Origin: Leisingera coralii
GTDB taxonomy: Bacteria > Pseudomonadota > Alphaproteobacteria > Rhodobacterales > Rhodobacteraceae
Assembly (NCBI RefSeq): GCF_049056525.1
Contig: NZ_JBHUPT010000019.1
Location: 100,914 to 164,913 of the forward strand
DNA: 64,000 bases
Reading direction: 5' to 3'
The notes beneath the pieces were generated by a model, which was given only the letters and a program-made list of their open reading frames with translations, did no database searches and was not told the DNA's origin. Shown piece after piece: positions 1 to 8,194 of this stretch; positions within the stretch are counted from its first letter, which is position 1; each line of letters begins with the position of its first letter. The position numbers were made by a program, and so were the translations under genes.

Positions 1-503
1 GGGGATGCGTTTGTCATTTTGGTATCTCTTGTCTCTGTCCTAGGCCCTCAGGGGGCATCATAAGCCTTCGATGGCGCGCGTGCGGCTATCCTCTGAGCGG
101 GCGCGCCGGAAGGGCACGCTCAGAGGCGGGCTAGGATCAGTAGGGCGCGCAGAGCGGCACCGCGGGGGGCGGTGGCTGCAATTGTGATATCTGCGCAAAT
201 GGTCATGGCAGGGATTTATACAGAGGTGCCGCCGAATGGAAAGGGGGATTCTGACCTCGGGGCATTCCTGCGTGTTTGCTGCAAAAGGCCTGCATGCGGC
301 CGCCGGCGGTAATTTCGCGACACTGTTGAAAAAGGCGTGTAATATAATTATGGGGCGTAGCCAGTTTCAATGCGACAGTTTGTCAGGGCTGCGCCAGGCT
401 TTGGTGCGGAAGCGGCAAGCGGCTCGCGTTGGCGGGTTTTCTGGCGCCTGCAGCCAGGATCCGGCGCCTTTGCCAAAAGGGGCGCCATCGATAGGAGGAA
501 ACA
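1..503. other. Intergenic region upstream of the usp/symporter unit
   Basis: No gene is supported here. Short open frames run through it but have neither a ribosome-binding site nor a recognisable product. It holds a strong inverted repeat at 90-126 (listed separately) and a -10-like TATAAT at 343-348 within an AT-richer patch, which could drive the usp gene at 504. No good -35 hexamer lies 16-18 bases upstream of it, so the promoter call is weak. Confidence 0.5.
90..126. terminator. Long inverted repeat, possible terminator
   Basis: A perfect 10-base inverted repeat, CCTCTGAGCG at 90-99 and CGCTCAGAGG at 117-126, encloses a 17-base GC-rich loop. No T run follows on either strand, so it is not a classic intrinsic terminator. 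It could be the 3' hairpin of a gene to the left of the window or a processing or protein-binding site. Confidence 0.35.
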
Positions 504-938
504 GTGTCGAATAAAATTGTTCTTGGGTATGACGACAGCGAGGCAGCCAAGTCGGCGCTTGCTTTTGCCGTCAGCCTTGCCAAAGCGCAAGGGGCAGAAC
601 TGGTGATTGCGCATGTGCTGGAATGGTCGCCCTATTCCTTCCTCACCCCGGAGGAGATCGAGCAGCGCCACCAACGCCGCGAGCAGGAGCTGAAGCGGGC
701 CGAGGATGCGCTGCTGGCGCCGGTGCGCAAAAGCCTGGAAGGCAGCGGTGTCACCGTCACGACCGAACTGAAATACGGGCATATCGCGGAAACCCTGTGC
801 GATGTGATCAAGCAGAGCGGCGCCAGCCATCTGATCATCGGCCGCACCGGGCATTCGGCGCTGTCGTCGCGGCTGTTCGGCTCTGTCGCCGGCAGCCTGG
901 CACAGGTTGCGCCGGTTCCGGTCACCATCGTTCCTTAA
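504..938 (+). CDS. Universal stress protein, UspA family (ATP-binding type)
   Basis: A single-domain Usp fold of 144 residues, close to the family norm. The N-terminus begins with the strand MSNKIVLGYDDSEAA, and the C-terminal part carries the nucleotide-binding pattern G-x2-G-x9-G-S (GRTGHSALSSRLFGS), which marks the ATP-binding Usp class. The start is GTG, chosen because AGGAGG lies seven bases upstream at 493-498. It is a cytoplasmic stress or survival protein of unknown client. The sodium:alanine symporter gene begins 21 bases downstream on the same strand, so the two are probably co-transcribed. A second Usp gene at 26339-26746 lacks the glycine signature. Confidence 0.9.
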   Translation: MSNKIVLGYDDSEAAKSALAFAVSLAKAQGAELVIAHVLEWSPYSFLTPEEIEQRHQRREQELKRAEDALLAPVRKSLEGSGVTVTTELKYGHIAETLCDVIKQSGASHLIIGRTGHSALSSRLFGSVAGSLAQVAPVPVTIVP

Positions 939-959
939 CATCAATTTCAGAGGACAGTC

Positions 960-2504
960 ATGAGTATTTCAGTCAAGGCGGCAGCTCTGTCTGCACCGCT
1001 GCTGCTGGCGGCATCCGCGCCGGCGATGGCACAATCTGTCGACGAGCGGGTCAATGAGCTGTTTGCCAATTCGACCGGCTGGTTCGTCAACCTGATCTTC
1101 AGCCCCTTCCCGGGCACCAGCTTCCCCTGGATCGTGGCCTGGCTGGTGATCGCGGCCACCGTGTTCACCATCTATTTTGGCCTGATCCAGTTCCGCGCCT
1201 TCCCGCATTCGATCGCGCTGGTCAAGGGCGACTACGCCGACCCCAATGACGCGGGCGAAGTCAGCCACTTCCAGGCGCTGGCGACCGCGCTGTCGGGCAC
1301 TGTTGGCCTCGGCAACATCGCAGGTGTCGCAGTGGCCGTGGGCATCGGCGGCCCCGGCGCCACCTTCTGGATGATCCTGGCCGGCCTTATGGGCATGGCC
1401 TCCAAGTTCACCGAATGCACCCTGGGTGTGAAATACCGCAACGAATTCGAAGACGGCCACGTCTCCGGCGGCCCGATGTACTATATGACCAAGGGCTTTG
1501 CCGAGCGCGGCCTGCCGATGGGCAAGGTTCTGGCGGTGATGTTCTCGGTATTCTGTATCCTCGGCGCCCTGGGCGGCGGCAACATGTTCCAGGCCAACCA
1601 GGCGCATGCGCAGATCTCCGGCGTTGTTGGTGAATATCCCGGCTGGATCACCGGCGTGGTGTTTGCTGGCGTTGTATTTGCCGTAATCGTGGGCGGCCTG
1701 AAATCCATTGCCCGGGTGACCGAAAAGGTCGTGCCGTTCATGGGGGTTATGTACGTCGCAACAGCGCTGGTCATTCTGGCGATGAACGCGGACCAGATCG
1801 GCTGGGCCTTCGGCCAGATCTTCGAAGGGGCCTTCACCGGTCTCGGCGTTGCCGGCGGCATGGTTGGCGCACTGATCCAGGGCTTCAAGCGGGCGGCCTT
1901 CTCGAACGAGGCGGGCGTCGGCTCGGCAGCCATCGCCCACTCCGCCGTGCGCACCAAGGAGCCGATCACCGAAGGCTTTGTGTCGCTGCTGGAGCCGTTC
2001 ATCGACACCGTGGTGATCTGCACCATGACCGCGCTGGTGATCATCATCACCGGCCAGCTGGTCCAGGATCCGGCAACCGGCCTTTACCTGCTGGACGAGG
2101 GCGCAGCCACCATTCAGACCGTTGACGGCAACAAGGGCGTGGCGCTGACCTCGGCCGCCTTCTCCTCCGCCTTCGGCTGGTTCCAGTACGTGCTGGCCAT
2201 CGCGGTGATCCTGTTTGCCTTCTCCACCATGATCAGCTGGTCCTACTACGGCCTCAAGGCCTGGACCTTCCTGTTCGGCGAAGGCGAAACCAAGGAACTG
2301 GTGTTCAAGGTGATCTTCTGCATCTTCGTGGTGATCGGCGCAGCCGCCAACCTCGGCCCGGTGATCGACTTCTCCGACGCGGCGATCTTTGCCATGGCGG
2401 TGGTCAACATCATCGCGCTCTACTTCCTGATGCCGATCGTCAAGAAAGAGCTGAACAGCTACATGTCGCGCCTGAAAACGGGTGAGATCAAGAAGTTCGT
2501 CTGA
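960..2504 (+). CDS. Sodium:alanine/glycine symporter, AGCS family
   Basis: A 514-residue inner-membrane transporter of the alanine or glycine:cation symporter family. A hydrophobic signal-like N-terminus ending near AMAQS precedes a periplasmic stretch, then about ten transmembrane helices. Family hallmarks are the conserved block ALSGTVGLGNIAGVAVA near residues 105-125, GGPGATFWM just after it, and FSNEAGVGSAAIAHS in the middle. It should import alanine or glycine with sodium. The ATG at 960 follows AGAGGA. It lies 21 bases behind the Usp gene and is closed by a terminator at 2539-2570, which defines a two-gene unit. Confidence 0.93.
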   Translation: MSISVKAAALSAPLLLAASAPAMAQSVDERVNELFANSTGWFVNLIFSPFPGTSFPWIVAWLVIAATVFTIYFGLIQFRAFPHSIALVKGDYADPNDAGEVSHFQALATALSGTVGLGNIAGVAVAVGIGGPGATFWMILAGLMGMASKFTECTLGVKYRNEFEDGHVSGGPMYYMTKGFAERGLPMGKVLAVMFSVFCILGALGGGNMFQANQAHAQISGVVGEYPGWITGVVFAGVVFAVIVGGLKSIARVTEKVVPFMGVMYVATALVILAMNADQIGWAFGQIFEGAFTGLGVAGGMVGALIQGFKRAAFSNEAGVGSAAIAHSAVRTKEPITEGFVSLLEPFIDTVVICTMTALVIIITGQLVQDPATGLYLLDEGAATIQTVDGNKGVALTSAAFSSAFGWFQYVLAIAVILFAFSTMISWSYYGLKAWTFLFGEGETKELVFKVIFCIFVVIGAAANLGPVIDFSDAAIFAMAVVNIIALYFLMPIVKKELNSYMSRLKTGEIKKFV

Positions 2505-2538
2505 CCGGCTCAGGCCACATCTTTGATGAAAGAAACCA

Positions 2539-2570
2539 AGCCTCTCCGGACATCCGGGGAGGCTTTTTCC
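2539..2570 (+). terminator. Intrinsic terminator of the usp/symporter unit
   Basis: An 11-base-pair stem (AGCCTCTCCGG with CCGGGGAGGCT, one T-G pair) and a 4-base loop are followed by TTTTT. It lies 34 bases after the symporter stop and just before the convergent MocR gene. Confidence 0.85.
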
Positions 2571-2581
2571 TTTGCCGCTGT

Positions 2582-3958
2582 CTATTTGCTGTCCTCCACG
2601 ATCCGGCGCAGCCCGGCAATCTGGCCTTGCAGCTCGCCGGCCTGGGATTGGCAGAACCCGATGAGCAGCCCTTGGGACCGCCCGGCGGGGTCATGCGGCG
2701 ATAGGGGGCGGACACCATAGCCTGCTTTCGCCGCGTGCCGGCAAATCTGAGCGTCTGCCCGGGGGTTCGCCAGATGAAAGCAGATCTGCATGCCCGCATT
2801 GTGCCGTCTGAAATACCCCAAGGCTTCGGGCCACTCTGCCAGCGCATCCGCCGCCGCAGCATAGCGTTCGGCATAAAGCCTGCGGGCGCGGCGGATGTGG
2901 CGGTCATATTGCCCGGACGCCATGAATTCGGCCAAGGGCCGCTGTGCAGTGATAGCTGCGCCGGCGCTGGGGTGGATGAACTGGGCCCGGAACCGCGGCA
3001 CCAGCGCAGGCGGCAGGATCGCATACCCCAGCCGCAAAGCGTGCGAGAAGGTCTTGGAGAAGGTGCCGGCGTAGATGCAGCGCCCCTCCCGGTCCAGCGC
3101 CGCCATCGCCGGCACCGGCTGGCCCGCATAGCGGAACTCGCTGTCGAAATCATCCTCGATGATCCAGCCGTCCCGCTCCCTGGCCGCCTGCAGAAAGGCC
3201 TGCCGCTGCGGTACCGGCAGGGTGCCGCCCAGCGGAAACTGGTGCGACGGTGTCAGCAGCGTGACCTTGGCCATCTGCCGCGGCACCTCCGCACCGCGCT
3301 CCCCGGCCCGCAGCCACCGCACCGTCCAGCCGCGCGCCCTGGCAAAGCGCTGGGTCGGGGTGAAGCCGGGGGCCTCCAGTGCAATGTCCTCGCCCTCGAC
3401 CAGGAAATCCATTGCCAGCTCCAGCGCCTCGCGCGCGCCGCTGGTCACCAGCACCTGGTCAGCACTGCATTCGATCCCGCGCCAGCGCGCGGCATAGGCG
3501 GCAATCTCGCGCCGCAGTTCCGGATCGCCAAAGGAGTCCTCCTGGTGGCTCAGGCTGAGCGGATCCATCCTTGCCACACGTGAAACACAGCGCGCCCAGG
3601 ACCGGGCCGGAAACACAGCGGGGTCCGGCGCGCCGGGCTGCAGCATCCCCGGAGCGGGCGGGGTTAGCACAGTCTGGGGCGGCGGTGGCGCTTGCGGCGG
3701 CTGGATCGGCGCCACGTCGCAGACAAAGATCCCGGCGCCGCGCCGGGCCTCGGCAAAACCCTCGGCCACCAGCTGCTCATAGGCCGTCACCACGGTGGAC
3801 CGTGCAACCCCCAGATCCTGCGCCAGCGCCCGGGATGACGGCAGCCGGGTGCCGATGGCCAGGCTGCCATCGCTGATCTGGCGGCGCAGCGCGCTCACGA
3901 TTTGCAGATAGATGGGCTCGGCGCTGGCCTTAGACAGCAGTCCGGAAAGGTCAATCAT
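2582..3958 (-). CDS. MocR/PdxR-type GntR regulator with aminotransferase domain
   Basis: The 458-residue protein joins a GntR winged helix at residues 12-80 (EPIYLQIVSALRRQI, then LPSSRALAQDLGVARSTV) to a class I aminotransferase fold. The fold keeps the PLP-binding lysine context YAGTFSKTFSHALRLGY. Such MocR proteins are PLP-dependent regulators, often of vitamin B6, GABA or amino-acid genes. The open frame extends 53 codons upstream, but the ATG at 3958 begins the conserved N-terminus. The gene is divergent from an FMN-binding PNPOx-like protein, the usual arrangement for a MocR regulator and its target. Repeats suited to autoregulation lie between the two (3959-4008). Confidence 0.9.
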   Translation of the reverse strand: MIDLSGLLSKASAEPIYLQIVSALRRQISDGSLAIGTRLPSSRALAQDLGVARSTVVTAYEQLVAEGFAEARRGAGIFVCDVAPIQPPQAPPPPQTVLTPPAPGMLQPGAPDPAVFPARSWARCVSRVARMDPLSLSHQEDSFGDPELRREIAAYAARWRGIECSADQVLVTSGAREALELAMDFLVEGEDIALEAPGFTPTQRFARARGWTVRWLRAGERGAEVPRQMAKVTLLTPSHQFPLGGTLPVPQRQAFLQAARERDGWIIEDDFDSEFRYAGQPVPAMAALDREGRCIYAGTFSKTFSHALRLGYAILPPALVPRFRAQFIHPSAGAAITAQRPLAEFMASGQYDRHIRRARRLYAERYAAAADALAEWPEALGYFRRHNAGMQICFHLANPRADAQICRHAAKAGYGVRPLSPHDPAGRSQGLLIGFCQSQAGELQGQIAGLRRIVEDSK

Positions 3959-4008
3959 ACTGGACTGCTCTTTTTGTCGGAAACTGGAAGTTAATTGCGG
4001 TCCAGTTT
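3959..4008. promoter_or_regulatory. Candidate MocR operator with ACTGGA repeats
   Basis: ACTGGA occurs as direct repeats at 3959 and 3983, 24 bases apart. A third copy lies inverted at 4001-4006. AAACTGGA (3981-3988) and TCCAGTTT (4001-4008) form a perfect 8-base inverted repeat with a 12-base spacer. MocR proteins are known to bind spaced direct repeats in the intergenic region of divergent pairs; the assignment here is inference from position and repetition. Confidence 0.6.
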
Positions 4009-4055
4009 GCGCATAGCAATCACCGTGACACAACAAGAATTCACGAGGTCCGCCA

Positions 4056-4721
4056 ATGCGCCAGCCCGCATCCGAAACCGCCCTGAAATCCGAGCGCAGC
4101 CGCCTGCGCCGCGCCAACGAACGCGGGCTGTATGACCGCGAGACCGTGTATCAGGTGCTCGATGCCATGCCGCTGGCCCATATCGGCTATCAGATCAATG
4201 GCGCCACTTCCGTGCTGCCGACGCTGCAATGGCGTGAGGGGGATCATGTCTACTGGCACGGTTCCGCCGCCAGCAGGGCGATCCGCGCGATGGAGGGGGC
4301 TGAAGTCTGCCTCTCCGTTACCTGCATGGACGGCTACGTGCTGGCCCGTTCGGCGTTTCACCACTCGGTCAACTTCCGCTCCGCGATGCTATTTGGTGTG
4401 GCGGAGAAGGTCACCGATGAGGACGCCAAGGCTGCCAGCCTCAAGGCGATGGTGGACCGCATCTTCCCCGGCCGGTGGGAGGCCCTGCGTTCGATGACGA
4501 AGCAGGAGCTGAAGGCAACGGCCCTCATGCGGATGCCGATTGAGGAGGGCGCTGCCAAGATCCGCTCCGGCCCGCCCAAGGATGATGAAGAGGATTACGC
4601 CTTGCCGATCTGGGCCGGGGTGGTGCCGATGGCCATGGAGCTCAAGCCGCCGCAGCCGGATCCTGCCAATCTGGCAGAAGTGGCGATGCCGGATCACCTG
4701 AGCCGCATCCGCATCGGCTGA
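4056..4721 (+). CDS. Pyridoxamine 5'-phosphate oxidase-like FMN-binding split-barrel protein
   Basis: A 221-residue protein of the flavin-nucleotide-binding, Nim-like branch of the split-barrel fold. Typical elements are HIGYQINGATSVLPTLQW near residue 48, the segment YWHGSAASRAIRAM that usually contacts flavin phosphate, and PIWAGVVPM near the C-terminus. Such proteins bind FMN or related flavins; the true substrate is unknown, and PNPOx activity should not be assumed. It is transcribed away from the MocR regulator at 2582-3958 and is the obvious candidate for its target. A strong terminator follows at 4726. Confidence 0.82.
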   Translation: MRQPASETALKSERSRLRRANERGLYDRETVYQVLDAMPLAHIGYQINGATSVLPTLQWREGDHVYWHGSAASRAIRAMEGAEVCLSVTCMDGYVLARSAFHHSVNFRSAMLFGVAEKVTDEDAKAASLKAMVDRIFPGRWEALRSMTKQELKATALMRMPIEEGAAKIRSGPPKDDEEDYALPIWAGVVPMAMELKPPQPDPANLAEVAMPDHLSRIRIG

Positions 4722-4725
4722 AACG

Positions 4726-4755
4726 AAAAGGCGCGCCGCCATGGCGCGCCTTTTT
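4726..4755. terminator. Bidirectional intrinsic terminator
   Basis: The stem GGCGCGCC/GGCGCGCC with a 5-base loop is flanked by AAAA on the left and TTTTT on the right, so it can end transcripts from both the PNPOx-like gene (+) and the convergent MORN gene (-). Confidence 0.88.
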
Positions 4756-4770
4756 CTTTAACGTTCCGGC

Positions 4771-6174
4771 TTACTCGGTCCCGGTGCTCACCAGCGCGCC
4801 GTTTTCCCATGTGCCGTCCGCCTGCTGGCCGCTGGCGTATTTCATCGTGCCCGGCCCCTGGCGCTTGCCGTTGACAAAGCTGCCCTCGTAAACGTCGCCA
4901 TTGGCATAGGTCGCCACACCCTCACCGTAGATCTTGCCCTCTTGCCACTGGCCCTCATAGGTGAAGCCGTCGGGCATAACGATCTTGCCCGTGCCGTGCC
5001 GCTGGCTGTTTGCGAACTGGCCGGTATAGACCGACCCGTCGGCGTAGGTGACCTTGGCCTCGCCGTGGCGCTGCCCGTCCTGCCAGCCGCCTTCGTAGCG
5101 GTAGCCGTCGGCATAAGTCATCACCCCCTGACCGTGGTTCTTGGCGTTCTTGAAGCCGCCGGTATAGGTGATGCCGCTGGGGTAGGTGGCAGTGCCTTCG
5201 CCCTCGATCACACCGGCAACCCAATCGCCCTCATAGGTGGAGCCGTCGGGATAGGTGATCTTGCCTTGGCCCTCTGCCAGGTCATCGCGGAAATCGCCCT
5301 CGTAGACCGAACCGTCGGGATAGATCGCCTTGCCCTTGCCTTCGATCTGCCCCTTCACCCATTCGCCGGTGTAGCTGTAGCCGTCCTTTTCGGTGAAAGT
5401 GCCGGTGCCGTGCCGCTGATCGTTCAGGAAGTCACCGGTGTAGACATCGCCATTGGCATAGGTCTGCGTGCCGGTGCCATGACGGCGGCCCTTTTGCAGC
5501 TCGCCTTCGTAGACGTCGCCGTTGGGCTGCTCCAAGCGGCCGGTGCCATGCATCTGGCTCGCCATCCACTCGCCTTCGTAGACCAGACCGTCCGAGGTCT
5601 CCAGCCGGCCTTGCCCCTGCAGCTGGCCATCGGCGACGCTGCCCTCATAGACGGTGCCCTCGGCATAGGTGATCTTGGCCTGGCCCTGCTGGCGCCCGTC
5701 GGCCCAATCGCCGTCATAGGTGTATCCGTCGGGCGATTGCATCACGCCTTTGCCGTGCCGCTTGCCATTGGCAAAGCTGCCCTGGTAGCGCACGCCGCTG
5801 GCATAGACCGACACGCCGTCGCCGTGGATCTGGCCGTCCTGCCATTCGCCCTCATAGGTACTGCCATCCGCGCGGGTCAGCTTGCCCAGCCCGTGCGGCT
5901 TGCCTTGCGCAAACTCGCCTTCGTAGACTGAGCCGTCCGGAAAGCGCGCCACACCCTGGCCGCGGACTTCTCCGTCGACCCACTCGCCGGTGTACTCATA
6001 GCCGTTGGGCAGCCTGTAGGTGCCGGTGCCGTGCTGCAGCCCGTTGCGGAAGGTGCCCTCGTAGACGCCGCCGATCTCATCCTGCGTGGTGATGATCTCC
6101 CCCTCCTGGGCCCAGGCCGGAGCGGCCAGTGCCAGGATCGTGGAAAACGCGAGTGCGGTGCCGAAACGGGTCAT
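4771..6174 (-). CDS. Exported MORN-repeat protein with 18 tandem repeats
   Basis: A signal peptide (first 22 residues, ending PAWA-QEG) is followed by an almost pure array of MORN repeats for the remaining 445 residues. I count 18 full 23-residue units of the form G-x-x-Y-x-G-x-(F/W)-x-x-G-x-x-x-G-x-G, plus a degenerate nineteenth (GQQADGTWENG). The position after Y-x-G-x alternates F and W from unit to unit, with one phase slip in units 7-10 (V, W, L, F). MORN arrays form elongated beta-hairpin ribbons used in membrane or protein contacts; the role of this periplasmic or outer-membrane one is unknown. There is no partner gene on its strand. It shares the terminator at 4726-4755 with the convergent gene. 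Confidence 0.92.
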   Translation of the reverse strand: MTRFGTALAFSTILALAAPAWAQEGEIITTQDEIGGVYEGTFRNGLQHGTGTYRLPNGYEYTGEWVDGEVRGQGVARFPDGSVYEGEFAQGKPHGLGKLTRADGSTYEGEWQDGQIHGDGVSVYASGVRYQGSFANGKRHGKGVMQSPDGYTYDGDWADGRQQGQAKITYAEGTVYEGSVADGQLQGQGRLETSDGLVYEGEWMASQMHGTGRLEQPNGDVYEGELQKGRRHGTGTQTYANGDVYTGDFLNDQRHGTGTFTEKDGYSYTGEWVKGQIEGKGKAIYPDGSVYEGDFRDDLAEGQGKITYPDGSTYEGDWVAGVIEGEGTATYPSGITYTGGFKNAKNHGQGVMTYADGYRYEGGWQDGQRHGEAKVTYADGSVYTGQFANSQRHGTGKIVMPDGFTYEGQWQEGKIYGEGVATYANGDVYEGSFVNGKRQGPGTMKYASGQQADGTWENGALVSTGTE

Positions 6175-6356
6175 TCAAAACCTCTGCCTGCCCAGGAATT
6201 ACGGTGCTGCTGCCATATTGGGTTGCTCGCCCGGAAACTAAGCTACCGCAGACTGGGCCGCAATGTCTTTTCCCTGTTCCCAAGCCCTTGCCCTTTCCCT
6301 TGGCGGTCAATCTGGTAAATGGCTGGAGGAGGATTTTTGCAAAGGGCCCAAGCAGC

Positions 6357-8015
6357 ATGGCAGACCGTTTCCGCGTGACACTGGCGCAGCTGAACCCCAC
6401 GGTGGGCGATCTGGCGGGCAACGCCGCCAAGGCCCGTGCCGCCTGGGAGGAGGGCCGCAAGGCCGGTGCCGATCTGGTGGCGCTGCCGGAAATGTTCATC
6501 ACCGGCTACAACACCCAGGATCTGGTGATGAAGCCGGTTTTCCACCAGGCCGCCATTGCCGAGGTTGAAAAGCTGGCGGCGGATTGCGCCGATGGTCCGG
6601 CCCTGGCGATTGGCGGGCCGTGGGTCGAGGGCGGCCGGCTCTACAATGCCTATCTGATCCTGAAGGACGGCAAGATCGCGTCTCGCAGCCTCAAGCATCA
6701 TCTGCCGAACGAGACCGTGTTTGACGAGGTCCGTATCTTCGAAGCCGGGCCCTTGGGCGGGCCCTATTCCGTAAACGGCACCCGCGTCGGATCTCCCATC
6801 TGCGAGGACGGTTGGCACGAGGACGTGGCCGAGACCCTGGCCGAGACTGGTGCCGAATTCCTGCTGATCCCGAACGGCTCGCCCTATTTCCGCAACAAGA
6901 TGGAGGTGCGCTTCAACCACATGGTTGCGCGCGCGGTCGAGACCCATCTGCCGGTGATTTACCTCAACATGGTGGGCGGCCAGGACGACCAGGTCTTTGA
7001 CGGCGGCTCCTTCGTCTTGAACCCGGGCGGCGCGCTGGCGCTTCAAATGCCGGTGTTCGACGAAGCCTATGCCCATCTGGACCTGGAGCGCACTGACGAC
7101 GGCTGGCACGCGGTCGAAGGCGAAAAGGCGCATCTGCCCGACGAGTGGGAGCAGGACTACCGGGTAATGGTGGAGTCCTTGCGCGACTACATGGGCAAAA
7201 CCGGTTTCAAAAAGGTGCTGCTGGGCCTCTCCGGCGGCGTGGACTCGGCAATCGTGGCGGCGATTGCGGTGGATGCGCTAGGGGCGGAGAACGTCCGCTG
7301 CGTGATGCTGCCGTCCGAATACACCAGCCAGGAGTCGCTCGACGATGCCGAGGCCGTGGCCAAGGCGCTGGGCGTTCACTACGATTATGTCCCAATCTCC
7401 GAGGGCCGCGCCGCGATCACCAATACGCTGGCACCGCTGTTTGCCGGCCGGGATACGGACATCACCGAGGAAAACATCCAGTCCCGTCTGCGCGGTCTGC
7501 TGCTGATGGCAATGTCCAACAAATTTGGTGAGATGCTCCTGACCACCGGCAACAAGTCCGAAGTGGCCGTGGGCTATGCCACCATCTATGGCGACATGAA
7601 CGGCGGCTACAACCCCATCAAGGATCTGTACAAGACCCGGGTGTTCGAGACCTGCCGCTGGCGCAACGCCAACCACCGACCCTGGATGAAGGGCCCGGAG
7701 GGCGAGGTGATCCGCCCCAACGTGATCGACAAGCCGCCTACGGCTGAGCTGCGCGAGGATCAGAAGGACAGCGACAGCCTGCCGGACTACCCGGAGCTGG
7801 ACGCGATCCTGGAAATCCTGGTCGATAAGGAGGGCTCAATCGCAGATTGCGTCGCGGCGGGTTTCGAACGGGATGTGGCCAAACGGGTCGAGCATCTGCT
7901 TTATATCAGCGAATACAAGCGCTTCCAATCCGCGCCCGGCGCCCGGCTGACACCGCGGGCCTTCTGGCTGGACCGCCGCTATCCGATTGTGAACCGCTGG
8001 CGCGACCCGTCCTGA
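6357..8015 (+). CDS. nadE: Glutamine-dependent NAD+ synthase
   Basis: The 552-residue two-domain enzyme performs the last step of NAD synthesis, amidating deamido-NAD with glutamine nitrogen and ATP. The N-terminal nitrilase-type glutaminase shows the triad Glu45 (LPEMF), Lys113 (SLKHHLPN) and Cys149 (SPICEDGWHED). The synthase half has the pyrophosphatase loop SGGVDSA at 292-298 and the later TTGNKSE and YGDMNGGYNP motifs. ATG 6357 begins the conserved MADRFRVTLAQLNP. An AGGAGG lies unusually far upstream (6326-6331), so the start codon is firm by homology rather than by ribosome-binding site. nadD, two steps earlier in the broader pathway, lies at 38615-39247. Confidence 0.96.
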   Translation: MADRFRVTLAQLNPTVGDLAGNAAKARAAWEEGRKAGADLVALPEMFITGYNTQDLVMKPVFHQAAIAEVEKLAADCADGPALAIGGPWVEGGRLYNAYLILKDGKIASRSLKHHLPNETVFDEVRIFEAGPLGGPYSVNGTRVGSPICEDGWHEDVAETLAETGAEFLLIPNGSPYFRNKMEVRFNHMVARAVETHLPVIYLNMVGGQDDQVFDGGSFVLNPGGALALQMPVFDEAYAHLDLERTDDGWHAVEGEKAHLPDEWEQDYRVMVESLRDYMGKTGFKKVLLGLSGGVDSAIVAAIAVDALGAENVRCVMLPSEYTSQESLDDAEAVAKALGVHYDYVPISEGRAAITNTLAPLFAGRDTDITEENIQSRLRGLLLMAMSNKFGEMLLTTGNKSEVAVGYATIYGDMNGGYNPIKDLYKTRVFETCRWRNANHRPWMKGPEGEVIRPNVIDKPPTAELREDQKDSDSLPDYPELDAILEILVDKEGSIADCVAAGFERDVAKRVEHLLYISEYKRFQSAPGARLTPRAFWLDRRYPIVNRWRDPS

Positions 8016-8034
8016 GGCGTGCGTTAACCCATTG

Positions 8035-8061
8035 AAGGCGCGGATCTTTTCCGCGCTTTTC
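8035..8061 (+). terminator. Intrinsic terminator after nadE
   Basis: GCGCGGA (8038-8044) pairs with TCCGCGC (8050-8056) around a 5-base loop. The A-rich left flank pairs into the following TTTT. It lies 20 bases after the nadE stop. Confidence 0.8.
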
Positions 8062-8194
8062 TGTATTCGGTCAAGCCAGTTCCGGTGGCGGTAACGCCCT
8101 GATATGCGGCGAAAAAAACACAATGGCGGAAAGCGGCGCAGGGCGCGTCGCCTGTACGCTGGACCGGCGATTCCGCAGCGGGCATAGAGGCCTC

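Noticed and set aside
236..514. 92-codon frame before the usp gene
   Set aside because: No ribosome-binding site, no family, and it overlaps the usp start.
4942..5931. 329-codon frame antisense to the MORN gene with repetitive product
   Set aside because: Its repeats simply mirror the MORN DNA repeats; no start signal or family.
4771..6174. Possible CRISPR array from the regular 69-base periodicity
   Set aside because: The repeats are contiguous coding units with degenerate third positions and no spacers.
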